Part shown: piece by piece, positions 10,900 to 21,028 of the stretch | Layout of the letters: each line of letters begins with the position of its first letter | How positions within the stretch are numbered: position 1 is the stretch's first letter | Source of the DNA: Henningerozyma blattae CBS 6284 | Lineage: Eukaryota; Ascomycota; Saccharomycetes; Saccharomycetales; Saccharomycetaceae | Reading direction: 5' to 3' | DNA: 64,000 nt | Assembly: GCF_000315915.1 (NCBI RefSeq) | Contig: NC_020188.1 | Location: 823,501-887,500 of the forward strand | Translations under genes and position numbers: made by a program | Notes under the pieces: generated by a model | The model's database searches: none | Told to the model about the DNA's origin: nothing | Seen by the model: only the letters and a program-made list of their open reading frames with translations

Positions 10900-11106
10900 A
10901 TGGCTGTACCACATTTTTTAAAATCTGTTGATAGAAACGAAGAGTTACCACCAAAGACTCCTGTGTTGGCTAAGAGGACTGCCTTCTTCCACCACTTTTG
11001 TATCGACTATATCCTCGATGAAAGAGGCTATTTTAATATTAGAAGTATTGAATACGTTTGTGAAAAGGTAGTACCTGTTAAAATGCTACGTCAAGTTTTC
11101 CCTTAA
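10900..11106 (+). CDS. Small ORF of 68 codons, unrecognised
   Basis: The ATG at 10900 has a favourable A at -3 and opens a 68-aa frame: MAVPHFLKSVDRNEELPPKTP at the start and VCEKVVPVKMLRQVFP at the end. Composition is ordinary for a soluble protein, with no low-complexity run, signal peptide or membrane segment, and is richer in Pro, Arg and Glu than its AT-rich surroundings would give by chance. It matches no family I know. It could be a short orphan gene, or a fragment of a larger gene that decayed with its OYE neighbours. No flanking coding extension could be read in the same frame. Confidence 0.35.
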   Translation: MAVPHFLKSVDRNEELPPKTPVLAKRTAFFHHFCIDYILDERGYFNIRSIEYVCEKVVPVKMLRQVFP

Positions 11107-11476
11107 ATAATTTACGTTTTAATATATATTTATCTATTTTAGTTATATACTTATTTCCCTTTCTTATATTTGATGATTCATTTTACTAATATGTCTATTT
11201 ATATGGATAAAAACAATCTTAATTTATAATTTCATTTTTTAATCAATACAATTCTCATTTACTCTTTTATTACAGCTCTTTGTATCTTAATTTAATTCAT
11301 ATGCATCTAAAAGATGAAAGAGTGCTTGCTGTATATATGATATCTTCAGAATGCTTTATCTGAAGATTTTTCATTCTCTTCTAAATAGCAGCTAGAACCA
11401 GGGGTCTACTGTTCTTATAATAATATTAGAAAATTTAATGTTATTTTAAATAAAAAAAGACTACAATAATTTCAAT
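11107..11476. other. Spacer between the small ORF and the minus-strand relic
   Basis: AT-rich, no gene seen. An imperfect inverted repeat at about 11340-11372 (ATCTTCAGA, then TCTGAAGAT) could form a hairpin. Confidence 0.45.
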
Positions 11477-11825
11477 TTATTTTTGACGATAACCTTCCTT
11501 TTTCATAAATTCTGAAAAATTGAGATCAATTGAGAATTTTTTATTTAGTACTTTACCAAAGATATAATTCCTCACAATCCAAGTTGACAAGGAAATGAAT
11601 ATTACTCAAAGTGTTTCAAATGGTTGTTTCCCTTACATATTAGTGTTATACTGCCACATAATTTTTTATTTTTTCCATATGATATCTTTCTTTTTCAATT
11701 CCGTACCTCTTCAAAGCTTGTAATTTCCGCCTTAGATCCGTATTATAGGCCTTAAAATTTCACATTCTTGTGTTTTCAACAATAACATCTATCAAAGATG
11801 CTTCATTATTACTAACAATCAACAT
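11477..11825 (-). pseudogene. Relic of an unidentified protein-coding gene (stops and frame changes)
   Basis: On the minus strand an ATG at 11825 opens a protein-like frame (MLIVSNNEASLIDVIVENTRM). An in-frame TGA at 11760-11762 interrupts it, and it continues in the same frame (NFKAYNTDLRRKLQALKRYG, then IEKERYHMEKIKNYVAV) to a TAA at 11646-11648. A further protein-like stretch in another frame (NYIFGKVLNKKFSIDLNF, then SEFMKKEGYRQK) ends at a TAA at 11477-11479. The composition (charged helices, few of the codons expected from AT-rich noise) suggests a decayed gene. I do not recognise the family. The relic sits between the two OYE pseudogenes. Confidence 0.4.
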
Positions 11826-12069
11826 TTTATATTTTTAGAAATGATAATTTGATAACAGCTACCACAATTGCAAAATAAAATTTATATTAGAATATATTCA
11901 TATAAATATATATACATTTAAAAATTCTAACAATGAATAATCTTTTGTAACAGTCTATTTAATTCACACTTAACATACAACCAATCCGTAGGTTATTCTT
12001 AAACTGATATTCTACTTATATTAATACAGAGCTTTAGCTGTCTAGACAAATAACTCAATTTGATCAAAG

Positions 12070-13184
<1,115 letters not shown>

Positions 13185-13242
13185 AAGAATTTTTCAAAAG
13201 CATTCCTTTTTTTTTAGTCCATTAGAGCATTTCTCTTTATAT

Positions 13243-13419
13243 ATTTATTTGCTTACTTCAATTTATTAATATTTATTTGCTTACTTCAATTTATTAATAT
13301 TTATTTGCTTACTTCAATTTATTAATATTTATTTGCTTACTTCAATTTATTAATATTTATTTGCTTACTTCAATTTATTAATATTTATTTGCTTACTTCA
13401 ATTTATTAATATTTATTTA
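13243..13419. repeat. Minisatellite, 28-bp unit, six perfect copies plus a partial
   Basis: The unit begins ATTTATTTGCTTACTTCA and ends ATTTATTAAT. Copies start at 13243, 13271, 13299, 13327, 13355 and 13383 and are identical; a 9-bp partial copy follows at 13411. Perfect identity indicates recent expansion or homogenisation, or possibly an assembly-resolved copy number. Confidence 0.97.
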
Positions 13420-14131
13420 TATCAGAACATTTTACGTAGTACTAGCTCTTAATCAATACTAAGTTGATTTTTTAAGGATAATGCGGTTTAAATTCTTGGA
13501 GATATTATGAATCCATAACAACAAAAAATGCTTAATAAATTTCAAAAAAAGAACAACTGTATATTAAGGTGTTCTAATATATCTTTGAATGAAACTTGTC
13601 AATATTGAAAAAAACAATTGTTCTTTTCACTATTAAACAAAAAGCTGAGGCCAAATATCTTTCAAATAGCCATTACTACAAAATTTCCTTATATATATAA
13701 CACTAATATTATCCTATTCCTAATATAATACAATACCTAATAATTAATTTCTATTGACTACCAAAGGGCAACTATGAAATTCTAATTTTTATCTTCTGTT
13801 CTTTTCCGGATAATAATATATAATAACATTAGGGTCAAGTATAATTGTATAATCGACTAAGATAAAACGTAGTCGCACTTCCATATACAAAATTAAGCAT
13901 ATACATAGTTGTCATCAAATAAATAGCAATAAATCTATTATGTGATATTCAGTATCATTTGTCCCGTTATTTCTCTAAATTATTTCATTTTAGCTTTAAT
14001 ACTCGCTAGATTAATTTGAGAGGTCGTCTTTACAGACATCCAATATTTCACGCTACTAATACATAATTTGTGGCATTTGTCTTTTAAATATATATGGGAT
14101 GATCATTCTCCATTGGGGAACAAATAGCCCC

Positions 14132-14142
14132 GGTTCGACTCC
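14132..14142 (+). promoter_or_regulatory. Orphan Pol III B-box-like element
   Basis: GGTTCGACTCC matches the TFIIIC B-box consensus GGTTCGANTCC exactly. No A-box lies at the right distance upstream and the flanks do not fold into a tRNA. It is about 240 bp before SNX4. It could be a decayed tRNA gene or an extra-TFIIIC site. Confidence 0.45.
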
Positions 14143-14184
14143 GATTAAAACCTTTTATTCTTAATGATTTTATGATATTATTAT

Positions 14185-14191
14185 TTACCCG
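14185..14191 (+). promoter_or_regulatory. Reb1 site, SNX4 promoter
   Basis: TTACCCG, the complement of the Reb1 core CGGGTAA, sits about 190 bp upstream of the SNX4 start, a usual distance for this nucleosome-displacing factor. Confidence 0.6.
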
Positions 14192-14379
14192 GCCTGTAGG
14201 ACGTGTTTAATTTTGGTGAATTTAACCGGAAGTTAGGGAAGGGATGGGCAAGTACTAATATTAGATTAGATGCCTTACTGAATGTATAATAAAAGAAATA
14301 AGAATAAAACTCCAGAAAGTTCCTTTATAATTATATTACAAAAATCTACGATCAATTGAAATATAATCAAATTATTAAA

Positions 14380-15993
14380 ATGAATTATACGTCAAATAAT
14401 TCGTCTAATCCCAACGCAATTACGAATAAAAATAATACTACTACTAATGATGATGTAATATCTGATCAAGATTTTAGAACTGCTAATCCAAAAGAATTAG
14501 TAAGGAATGATGATACTAATCTTGATGATAATACTAATGACACTAAGGAAGTTGATAATAATAAGTATTTTATGGAAATTATTGTATCAGATCCACAAAA
14601 AAGACGTAATTCATATTCATATGGGAATAATGATATATTAAATAATGAAACAAATAATAACTCTACTAATTCCAATTCATCGAGTGGACTGTACATCAGT
14701 TATCAAATCTCCACCAAGACTAATAATCCAAGATATCATAAAGAAAATATTAATGACAGGACTGAAGATCTTACGAATTTGAAAGATCTTGATAAGAAAA
14801 TTATTGTTGTCCACAGACGTTATAACGATTTAATAATATTGTATAACGTTCTTACAAATGAATTCCCCATGAGCATCATCCCACCCATTCCTGATAAGAA
14901 GATATTAGAATATATATCTGGGGATCGATTTTCCAATAGTTTTACACAAAGAAGATGTCATAGTATACAGAATTTTTTAAGTCGTATATCTAGACATCCA
15001 ATTTTAAAAAATAGTAATATATTTGAAATGTTTCTAATTAGTAAAGATTGGGAAATATATAAAAAAAGTTTAGGCCATAATACACATACTAATGGTAACG
15101 GCAATAGTAATGATTCTAATGGGGTTAGTAATAATCCTTTAAATAATGCTTCTAATAGTGTAGGGTCTACTATTGCCGGATTACATTTAAAAGAAGAAAT
15201 GATTAGTGATGTTATAATGAATGCATTTAAGAGTGTTAAGCATGAGAATGAAGAGATAACCGAAATCAAAGAGAAAGCTGATAAATTAATCAACAATTTA
15301 AATAAGATCAATAAGATTAACGACAAGATTATAAAGAAGAATGATTCTATTATTGAAGATTTCAATAAATTGAGTAATTCTATTGAAAACATTGAAGAAA
15401 TTGTTAATAATGAAACCTTAGAAAATAAATTAAGTTTAAATTTAAAAGAGTTTAACAAGGGGATTACTAATAACATGTATAATTTAAGAGATCTAAACAA
15501 ATTTATTGATTATGAATATAATATTGATATCAAGGATATGGAACAATATGTGGAAGTTGTAAAATCCATGATTAAAATTAAAGAACAAAAACAAATTGAT
15601 TATGAAGAATTAAATGAGTATTTAAATAAAGCCATTAATGATAAGAATAATCTAATCTCTGGTGGTAATTCGAATTCAAGTTCTAACACAACAAGCACCA
15701 CTAGTTACATAACCAATAAATTGGAAGAATTTGCAGGGATTAATGTCGAGATGAATAAACGTGATAAAGTAGAGAAATTAAATAAAAAAATTGATTCTTT
15801 GACTATTGAATTGGAGAAATCAAAGAAAATCGATCTAATTTTTGAAAAGGAGATTCTTAAGGAGATCAAAATTTTTGAAGATTTCAAAACCAACGAGTTA
15901 TGCAATACGATGAATAACCTTGCTGATCAGCATATTGAGTACTATGAAAAGATGTTAAAGACTTGGGAGGAGATCGAATCCAACTTGCAATAG
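14380..15993 (+). CDS. SNX4: Sorting nexin Snx4/Atg24
   Basis: The 537-aa protein binds PI3P on endosomes and acts with Atg20 and Snx41 in retrieving SNAREs such as Snc1 to the Golgi, and in selective autophagy. After an Asn/Thr-rich N-terminal extension of about 60 residues comes the PX domain (about 63-225). It shows the family landmarks EIIVSDPQKR, YISYQISTKTNNP, the PI3P-binding RRYNDL, PPIPDKK, FTQRRCHSIQNFL and the closing SKDWEIYKK. The remainder is a coiled-coil BAR-like region (DLNKFIDYEYNIDIKDMEQYV; EQKQIDYEELNEYL). S. cerevisiae Snx4 is 423 aa; the extra length is in the N-terminus and a Ser/Asn/Gly linker after the PX domain. I chose the ATG at 14380 (A-rich context); the frame is open upstream but has no earlier ATG. 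It converges on TAD2 with 78 bp between stops, as for YJL036W/YJL035C. Confidence 0.95.
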   Translation: MNYTSNNSSNPNAITNKNNTTTNDDVISDQDFRTANPKELVRNDDTNLDDNTNDTKEVDNNKYFMEIIVSDPQKRRNSYSYGNNDILNNETNNNSTNSNSSSGLYISYQISTKTNNPRYHKENINDRTEDLTNLKDLDKKIIVVHRRYNDLIILYNVLTNEFPMSIIPPIPDKKILEYISGDRFSNSFTQRRCHSIQNFLSRISRHPILKNSNIFEMFLISKDWEIYKKSLGHNTHTNGNGNSNDSNGVSNNPLNNASNSVGSTIAGLHLKEEMISDVIMNAFKSVKHENEEITEIKEKADKLINNLNKINKINDKIIKKNDSIIEDFNKLSNSIENIEEIVNNETLENKLSLNLKEFNKGITNNMYNLRDLNKFIDYEYNIDIKDMEQYVEVVKSMIKIKEQKQIDYEELNEYLNKAINDKNNLISGGNSNSSSNTTSTTSYITNKLEEFAGINVEMNKRDKVEKLNKKIDSLTIELEKSKKIDLIFEKEILKEIKIFEDFKTNELCNTMNNLADQHIEYYEKMLKTWEEIESNLQ

Positions 15994-16071
15994 TCCTCAA
16001 TATATAACTATGATTTATACATACATATATATATATATATAAAAGATATATTAATATGCATTACGAATGAA

Positions 16072-16710
16072 TTAGGCTGGTGTACGAATCTGTTTATCCA
16101 GTTCTTTTATAAAAGTTCTTTCTGGAACTGTATTCAAAAGGTCCCATCGTATAGTTGTGCTATTTATAGATGAAATTTCCGAATCAATTTCTTGAGATGG
16201 GAAACTTGCCATATCCAATTTCCGATTGGATTTCAGCCTAGGCAAGGGAGCTGACTTATTCTCTTTATTATAAAACATTCTCAATAAAAGAATCGCCTCC
16301 TTATACATCAATCCTTTCAACACTATATAATCCTGTATCTTTAGCACGGTACCATTTCCTCCAAAACGATCGTTACTAGCCCCAAAGACCACTCTTTTGA
16401 TATTCAACTGTTGTAACAAAGATGCACACATGATACAAGGTTCCACAGTAACATATAGAGTACAATTTTGTAAGAACGAAGAATCGTTTGACACTTTTTC
16501 ACGGATCAGCTCCATAGCTTGAAACTCTGCATGTGCTGTCCCACGAAGAGATGCATTTGTATAGTTGATCCCATACGAGACTAACTTATTTGTATCATGG
16601 TTAACTATTACACAAGCAATAGGCGTCTCGTTAACCTCTAGAGCATATCTAGACAGTTTCACAGCAAGTTCCATCCATTTGCAGTCTACTGGTGGCAGCT
16701 GCTGTCCCAT
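16072..16710 (-). CDS. TAD2: tRNA adenosine-34 deaminase catalytic subunit Tad2
   Basis: The 212-aa protein is the catalytic subunit of the heterodimer with Tad3 that converts A34 to inosine at the wobble position of several tRNAs. The cytidine/deoxycytidylate deaminase zinc motif is complete: HAE at 60-62 (His ligand, catalytic Glu) and PCIMC at 91-95 (two Cys ligands). S. cerevisiae Tad2 is about 250 aa, so this form is shorter at the C-terminus. The N-terminus (MGQQLPPVDCKWMELAVKLSRY) begins directly at the family's first helix. It is divergent from KAR2, sharing the 646-bp region 16711-17356, as for YJL035C/YJL034W. Confidence 0.95.
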   Translation of the reverse strand: MGQQLPPVDCKWMELAVKLSRYALEVNETPIACVIVNHDTNKLVSYGINYTNASLRGTAHAEFQAMELIREKVSNDSSFLQNCTLYVTVEPCIMCASLLQQLNIKRVVFGASNDRFGGNGTVLKIQDYIVLKGLMYKEAILLLRMFYNKENKSAPLPRLKSNRKLDMASFPSQEIDSEISSINSTTIRWDLLNTVPERTFIKELDKQIRTPA

Positions 16711-16909
16711 ACTCTACACTTGTATGTATATATATATATCCTACTTTGCTATATTATATTCTGTTTGTATATATATATATATAATACACTCATTAACTTC
16801 AACCATTATAAATCTAGAAAAGATGAGCGGCGATCTCACGAGCACTGCCCAAACAGGCAATTGCGTCGGACATTTCCGGTGTCCCAAATAGGCAACCCCG
16901 GCCGTCAGC

Positions 16910-16916
16910 CGGGTAA
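16910..16916 (+). promoter_or_regulatory. Reb1 site, KAR2/TAD2 promoter
   Basis: An exact CGGGTAA core inside the GC-rich divergent promoter. Confidence 0.6.
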
Positions 16917-16931
16917 CAAAAGTCTAAAAAA

Positions 16932-16945
16932 ATCTCGCGCGAGAT
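16932..16945. promoter_or_regulatory. 14-bp palindrome with CGCGCG core (Rsc3/Rsc30-like)
   Basis: ATCTCGCGCGAGAT is a perfect palindrome. CGCGCG cores recruit Rsc3/Rsc30 of the RSC remodeller in S. cerevisiae and mark nucleosome-free promoters. The palindromic flanks are not part of that consensus. Confidence 0.4.
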
Positions 16946-17007
16946 CCCATAAACGTCCATTCCACAAAAATGAAAAAATTAAAATTCGCGACGCGTCGTG
17001 TTTCGCA

Positions 17008-17025
17008 GAAGGTTCTGGAAAATTC
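17008..17025 (+). promoter_or_regulatory. Heat-shock element, four perfect alternating units
   Basis: GAA-nn-TTC-nn-GAA-nn-TTC occurs at 17008-17010, 17013-17015, 17018-17020 and 17023-17025: four perfectly phased Hsf1 pentamers. An extra TTC lies at 17002-17004 out of strict phase. KAR2 is a known Hsf1 target in yeast. Confidence 0.88.
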
Positions 17026-17356
17026 ACCAAACTTTCAGAAGCCAGCTGGCAAGAATCACCGAGAATTGGCCCCCATGGCAAAATATCACTAGGCGTTTAG
17101 ACAGAGCCAAGCCACCGTGGTCTCTGTGAGTTGTTGGTTACACGAGTTTATATATGTATATATATATATATATATATACATATATAGTTTGTATCTCGGT
17201 GGCGTTATTGTACGTTTGATATTTGGTATTTGGCTAGTCCGTTCTCAATTCTGGTTTAGTCTGGTTCTATTTATAAACTGTACTAGTCATCTCATCGATT
17301 ACTCTACGTTTAGTTTACGATCATCAACAATCGTCTATTGCAAAACATAAATAAAG

Positions 17357-19411
17357 ATGTTTAATCTAAGGAAACCTTCGTCGTGGTTGTTACCCCTAAC
17401 TGCAATCTTATACACATTCTTTTTAGTTGCTTTACCCCTAACTTCTCCAAGAAACTCATTGGTTAATGCTGCTGGTACAGATGAAAACTATGGTACTGTT
17501 ATTGGGATCGATTTGGGGACCACATACTCATGTGTGGCTGTTATGAAAAATGGTAAGACTGAAATCTTGGCTAATGAACAAGGTAATAGAATTACCCCAT
17601 CCTATGTTGCATTTTTGGAAAATGAAAGATTAATTGGTGATGCTGCCAAGAACCAAGTAGCATCCAACCCAAAGAACACCATCTTCGATATTAAGAGATT
17701 GATTGGGTTGAAGTTCAACGACAGATCTGTCCAAAGAGATATTAAACATTTACCATTTGATATTATCAATGAAAAGGGTAAACCAGTTGTCCAAGTCGAT
17801 GTTAAAGGTGAATCCAAGAAATTCACTCCTGAAGAAGTCTCTGGTATGATTTTGGGTAAGATGAAGCAAATTGCTGAAGATTATTTGGGTAAGAAAGTTA
17901 CTCATGCTGTTGTTACAGTTCCAGCTTATTTCAACGATGCTCAAAGACAAGCCACCAAGGATGCTGGTACTATTGCTGGGTTGAACGTTTTAAGAATCGT
18001 CAATGAACCTACTGCTGCTGCCATTGCCTATGGTTTAGATAAGACTGATGATGAACATCAAATCATTGTTTATGATTTAGGTGGTGGTACTTTTGATGTT
18101 TCTTTGTTATCTATTGAAAACGGTGTATTTGAAGTCCAAGCTACTGCTGGTGACACTCATTTAGGTGGTGAAGATTTCGATTATAAGATTGTTAGACAAT
18201 TGATCAAGACTTTTAAGAAGAAGCACGGTATTGATGTTTCTGATAACAACAAGGCTTTAGCCAAATTGAAGAGAGAAGCTGAAAAGGCCAAGCGTGCTTT
18301 ATCTTCTCAAATGTCCACAAGAATTGAAATCGATTCCTTCGTTGATGGTATTGATTTATCTGAAACTTTGACTAGAGCTAAGTTTGAAGAATTGAATTTA
18401 GATCTTTTCAAAAAGACTTTGAAACCTGTAGAAAAAGTTTTAAAAGATTCTGGTTTATCCAAGAAAGATATTGATGATATCGTTTTAGTTGGTGGTTCTA
18501 CTAGAATTCCAAAGGTTCAAGCTTTATTAGAACAATTCTTTGAAGGTAAAAAGGTTTCTAAGGGTATTAACCCTGATGAAGCTGTCGCATTCGGTGCCGC
18601 TGTTCAAGCTGGTATTTTATCTGGTGAAGAAGGTGTTGAAGATATTGTCTTGTTAGATGTTAATGCCTTAACTCTAGGTATTGAAACTTCTGGTGGTGTC
18701 ATGACTCCTTTGATTAAGAGAAACACTGCTATCCCAACAAAGAAATCTCAAATCTTCTCTACTGCTGTTGATAATCAACCAACTGTCATGATTCAAGTCT
18801 ATGAAGGTGAAAGAGCTATGGCCAAGGATAACAATTTATTAGGTAAATTCGAATTGACTGGTATTCCACCTTCTCCAAGAGGTGTTCCACAAATTGAAGT
18901 CACTTTTGGTTTAGATGCCAATGGTATTTTAACTGTTAGTGCCACTGATAAGGGTACTGGTAAATCTGAATCCATTACTATCACCAATGATAAGGGTAGA
19001 TTATCTCAAGAAGAAATTGAAAGAATGGTGGAAGATGCTGAAAAATTCGCTCAAGAAGATGCCAATTTAAGAACTAGAATTGAAAACAGAAACAAATTAG
19101 AAAATTACGCTCATTCCTTAAAGAACCAAGTCAATAATGAATTGGCTTCCAAATTGGAAGAAGAAGATAAAGAAACTTTATTGGACGCTGTTAATGATAC
19201 TTTAGAATGGTTAGATGACAATTTCGAAACTGCTGAAGCTGAAGAATTTGAAGAAAAATATCAATCTTTATCTCAAGTAGCTTACCCAATCACTTCTAAG
19301 TTATACGGTAGTGCTGGTGAAGGTGCTTCATCAGGTGGTGCTGCTTATGATGATGATGATTTATTCGACGATGATGATGATGGAGATTATTTCGAAAATG
19401 ATGAATTGTAA
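17357..19411 (+). CDS. KAR2: ER luminal Hsp70 chaperone Kar2/BiP
   Basis: The 684-aa BiP drives translocation through Sec61/Sec63, folds proteins in the ER, acts in ERAD and karyogamy, and restrains Ire1. A cleavable signal sequence (hydrophobic core about 10-28, probable cleavage before the mature N-terminus near 38-41) precedes the ATPase domain. That domain has [13 protein letters not shown] from residue 50, [14 protein letters not shown] and [16 protein letters not shown]. The interdomain linker and substrate domain ([28 protein letters not shown] region) and a helical lid follow. The acidic tail ends in ENDEL, so the ER retrieval signal is NDEL instead of the HDEL of S. cerevisiae. Codon use is strongly biased, as expected for an abundant protein. 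The promoter carries a strong heat-shock element. It is the YJL034W position. Confidence 0.98.
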   Translation: MFNLRKPSSWLLPLTAILYTFFLVALPLTSPRNSLVNAAGTDENYGTVIGIDLGTTYSCVAVMKNGKTEILANEQGNRITPSYVAFLENERLIGDAAKNQVASNPKNTIFDIKRLIGLKFNDRSVQRDIKHLPFDIINEKGKPVVQVDVKGESKKFTPEEVSGMILGKMKQIAEDYLGKKVTHAVVTVPAYFNDAQRQATKDAGTIAGLNVLRIVNEPTAAAIAYGLDKTDDEHQIIVYDLGGGTFDVSLLSIENGVFEVQATAGDTHLGGEDFDYKIVRQLIKTFKKKHGIDVSDNNKALAKLKREAEKAKRALSSQMSTRIEIDSFVDGIDLSETLTRAKFEELNLDLFKKTLKPVEKVLKDSGLSKKDIDDIVLVGGSTRIPKVQALLEQFFEGKKVSKGINPDEAVAFGAAVQAGILSGEEGVEDIVLLDVNALTLGIETSGGVMTPLIKRNTAIPTKKSQIFSTAVDNQPTVMIQVYEGERAMAKDNNLLGKFELTGIPPSPRGVPQIEVTFGLDANGILTVSATDKGTGKSESITITNDKGRLSQEEIERMVEDAEKFAQEDANLRTRIENRNKLENYAHSLKNQVNNELASKLEEEDKETLLDAVNDTLEWLDDNFETAEAEEFEEKYQSLSQVAYPITSKLYGSAGEGASSGGAAYDDDDLFDDDDDGDYFENDEL

Positions 19412-19804
19412 TTTTGAAATTTTGAAATTTCAAAATCATCTTGTCATAATAAAAACCAACAACTACAATCTTTAAAAAAAATTCATTGAAAAAGAAACAC
19501 AGCAACAAAAAATTTAAAAAATAAATTAAATGATTTAAACCATATTTTGCTATTCAACATGATAAAGAAACAAAAATATATATACGGAAATTATGATTAA
19601 AAAATAATTGAAATCTTATTTCTGTTGGTACTTGTACTTATACAATTTTTTTATATAACTTACTTACTTTCCATATTTCATATTTACATCATATTAATTA
19701 ACATACCTTCTTATAATTAATAATATTTGTTTGTATTACATTAAATTTAAAATATATGCCGATATATATATATATATATATATAACGAAATTGGTTTGGA
19801 GTTT
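19412..19804. other. Convergent 3' region of KAR2 and PML1
   Basis: AT-rich terminator region with a TATATATA run at about 19764-19784. The KAR2 stop is followed by a short inverted repeat (GAAATTTTGAAATTTC). No gene is seen. Confidence 0.5.
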
Positions 19805-20506
19805 TCAATTGCATACGTAAACGATTTCAAATTTATTTAATACGATAACATCGCCACTAATTAGCTCTACATATCTAGATTTCGGTATTACCATATCATT
19901 AATTAATGTATCAATTTTACTACAATTTAAATCCATCAAGTATAATTTCAATTCACCGTTAATCTCTCTAAATTGTAAAACACATTGTTGTTTAGCTAAT
20001 TTTTCATCTTTTAAAAGGATATCAGCAACAACTATGTCTTTTCCTTTTACAGTATCTTCATTTTCCACTTCAATCTTATCTCTTCCTATAAGATAATGTT
20101 TTTGATCATATAATTCTATTTCTTCAATAGGCTTTTCAGAAACATTATCTTTAGATTTCATTGAGTCAGCTGTATTCTTAAATATAGATATTTTAAATAT
20201 TTTCTCTGATGAAGTTGGATATTTTGAATAATATATTTCAGGACTAGTGCTATCAGAAGGGTCCACATGTAATATATGAACCCCTTCAATATTATTAGAA
20301 TCCAGCTCTAATAATCCTGATGGTTTAAAATCTGGTAAGATTCTAGTCACTAATTTCTCATTATTATGATATTGGTTTGTTTGATAGGAGCGGCGACCAT
20401 CATCGTACCTGTCGTATCTATTATGGTATCTGTTATTATATCTATATCGGTTCTGAGATGAGTCCTTATCCGAATCTCTGTTATTATATCGCGTCCTTTT
20501 ATACAT
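19805..20506 (-). CDS. PML1: Pml1-like RES complex subunit with degenerate FHA domain
   Basis: The 233-aa protein corresponds to Pml1 (YLR016C), which with Snu17/Ist3 and Bud13 forms the RES complex that binds the spliceosome and retains unspliced pre-mRNA in the nucleus. The N-terminal 50 residues are Arg/Tyr/Asn-rich. The Pml1 signature ILPDFKPSGLLELDSNN (about 56-72) anchors it to Snu17. The C-terminal FHA domain starts at HYLIGR (137-142) and ends at the C-terminus. Residues expected to bind phosphothreonine are missing: the SxxH motif reads AKQQ (171-174) and the NG turn reads KI (SKID, 197-200). The gene lies between KAR2 and HCA4, where S. cerevisiae has none. Confidence 0.88.
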   Translation of the reverse strand: MYKRTRYNNRDSDKDSSQNRYRYNNRYHNRYDRYDDGRRSYQTNQYHNNEKLVTRILPDFKPSGLLELDSNNIEGVHILHVDPSDSTSPEIYYSKYPTSSEKIFKISIFKNTADSMKSKDNVSEKPIEEIELYDQKHYLIGRDKIEVENEDTVKGKDIVVADILLKDEKLAKQQCVLQFREINGELKLYLMDLNCSKIDTLINDMVIPKSRYVELISGDVIVLNKFEIVYVCN

Positions 20507-21028
20507 TATTATGTTCCAGTCTGCCTAATTTCAAAATATTTATTTAGTCAATCTATGATATAATAAAATTCTTTTAATCTCTCTTCATAATTAAATGAAA
20601 TTCTCACTTGAGTCCTTGCCGAGCTTATTTAAAGAAATAAACCTAGTTTTCCAGAAATTAAAAAAGAATGTTTGTTTTTAAAATATTTTAGTCTAAATGT
20701 GTAAATTTATTTCATCATTATTCAGGCTAATCGTTCCAACAGGATATTTACTTTTTATGCTTTTAGAAACTAATGATTTGTTTTTATTTTTTGCTACATA
20801 GTAATCATTTTAGTTTATACTAGTTTATATAAATGTACGGATGCAGTTTTCTTAAAAAATCGCGTTTCAGTTAAAAAAAAATTTCATTTAAATCATCTCA
20901 TCACTAAATTAATTTTTAATGAAACCTTTTAATATGGAATGACTTAAAATAATAACATTATAAAAAATAAGCCTATTAAATTTATTGATTTATAACACTA
21001 TTAAATAGCTATAAATTCAACATAAAAA
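20507..21028 (+). promoter_or_regulatory. PML1-HCA4 divergent promoter with RRPE and PAC elements
   Basis: An RRPE-like A-tract plus ATTTCA lies at 20873-20886 and a PAC core CATCTCATC at 20894-20902, 127-156 bp before the HCA4 ATG. This paired order and spacing is the signature of ribosome biogenesis genes (Stb3 and Dot6/Tod6 binding), which fits HCA4. Nothing comparable faces PML1. Confidence 0.75.

Larger units (their letters stand above)
13185..14379. other. SNX4 upstream region with minisatellite, orphan B-box and Reb1 site
   Basis: About 1.2 kb without a gene. It contains the 28-bp minisatellite (13243-13419), a Pol III B-box-like element (14132-14142) and a Reb1 motif TTACCCG (14185-14191) about 190 bp before the SNX4 ATG. 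The rest is AT-rich with no coding relic that I can read. Confidence 0.6.
16711..17356 (+). promoter_or_regulatory. TAD2-KAR2 divergent promoter
   Basis: This region is much more GC-rich than the other intergenic DNA here. From left to right it holds TA microsatellites (16731-16738 and 16771-16782), a Reb1 site CGGGTAA (16910-16916), a 14-bp perfect palindrome ATCTCGCGCGAGAT (16932-16945), a GC-rich CGACGCGTCG palindrome (about 16988-16997) and a four-unit heat-shock element (17008-17025). A long TA run follows at about 17157-17178. The CGACGCGTCGTG stretch is where the unfolded protein response element would be expected and shares bases with S. cerevisiae GACAGCGTGTC, but it does not match the consensus. 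Confidence 0.65.

Noticed and set aside
16988..17000. CGACGCGTCGTG as a UPR element of KAR2.
   Set aside because: It does not match CAGCGTG closely enough to be called a feature; it is kept only as a hypothesis in the findings.
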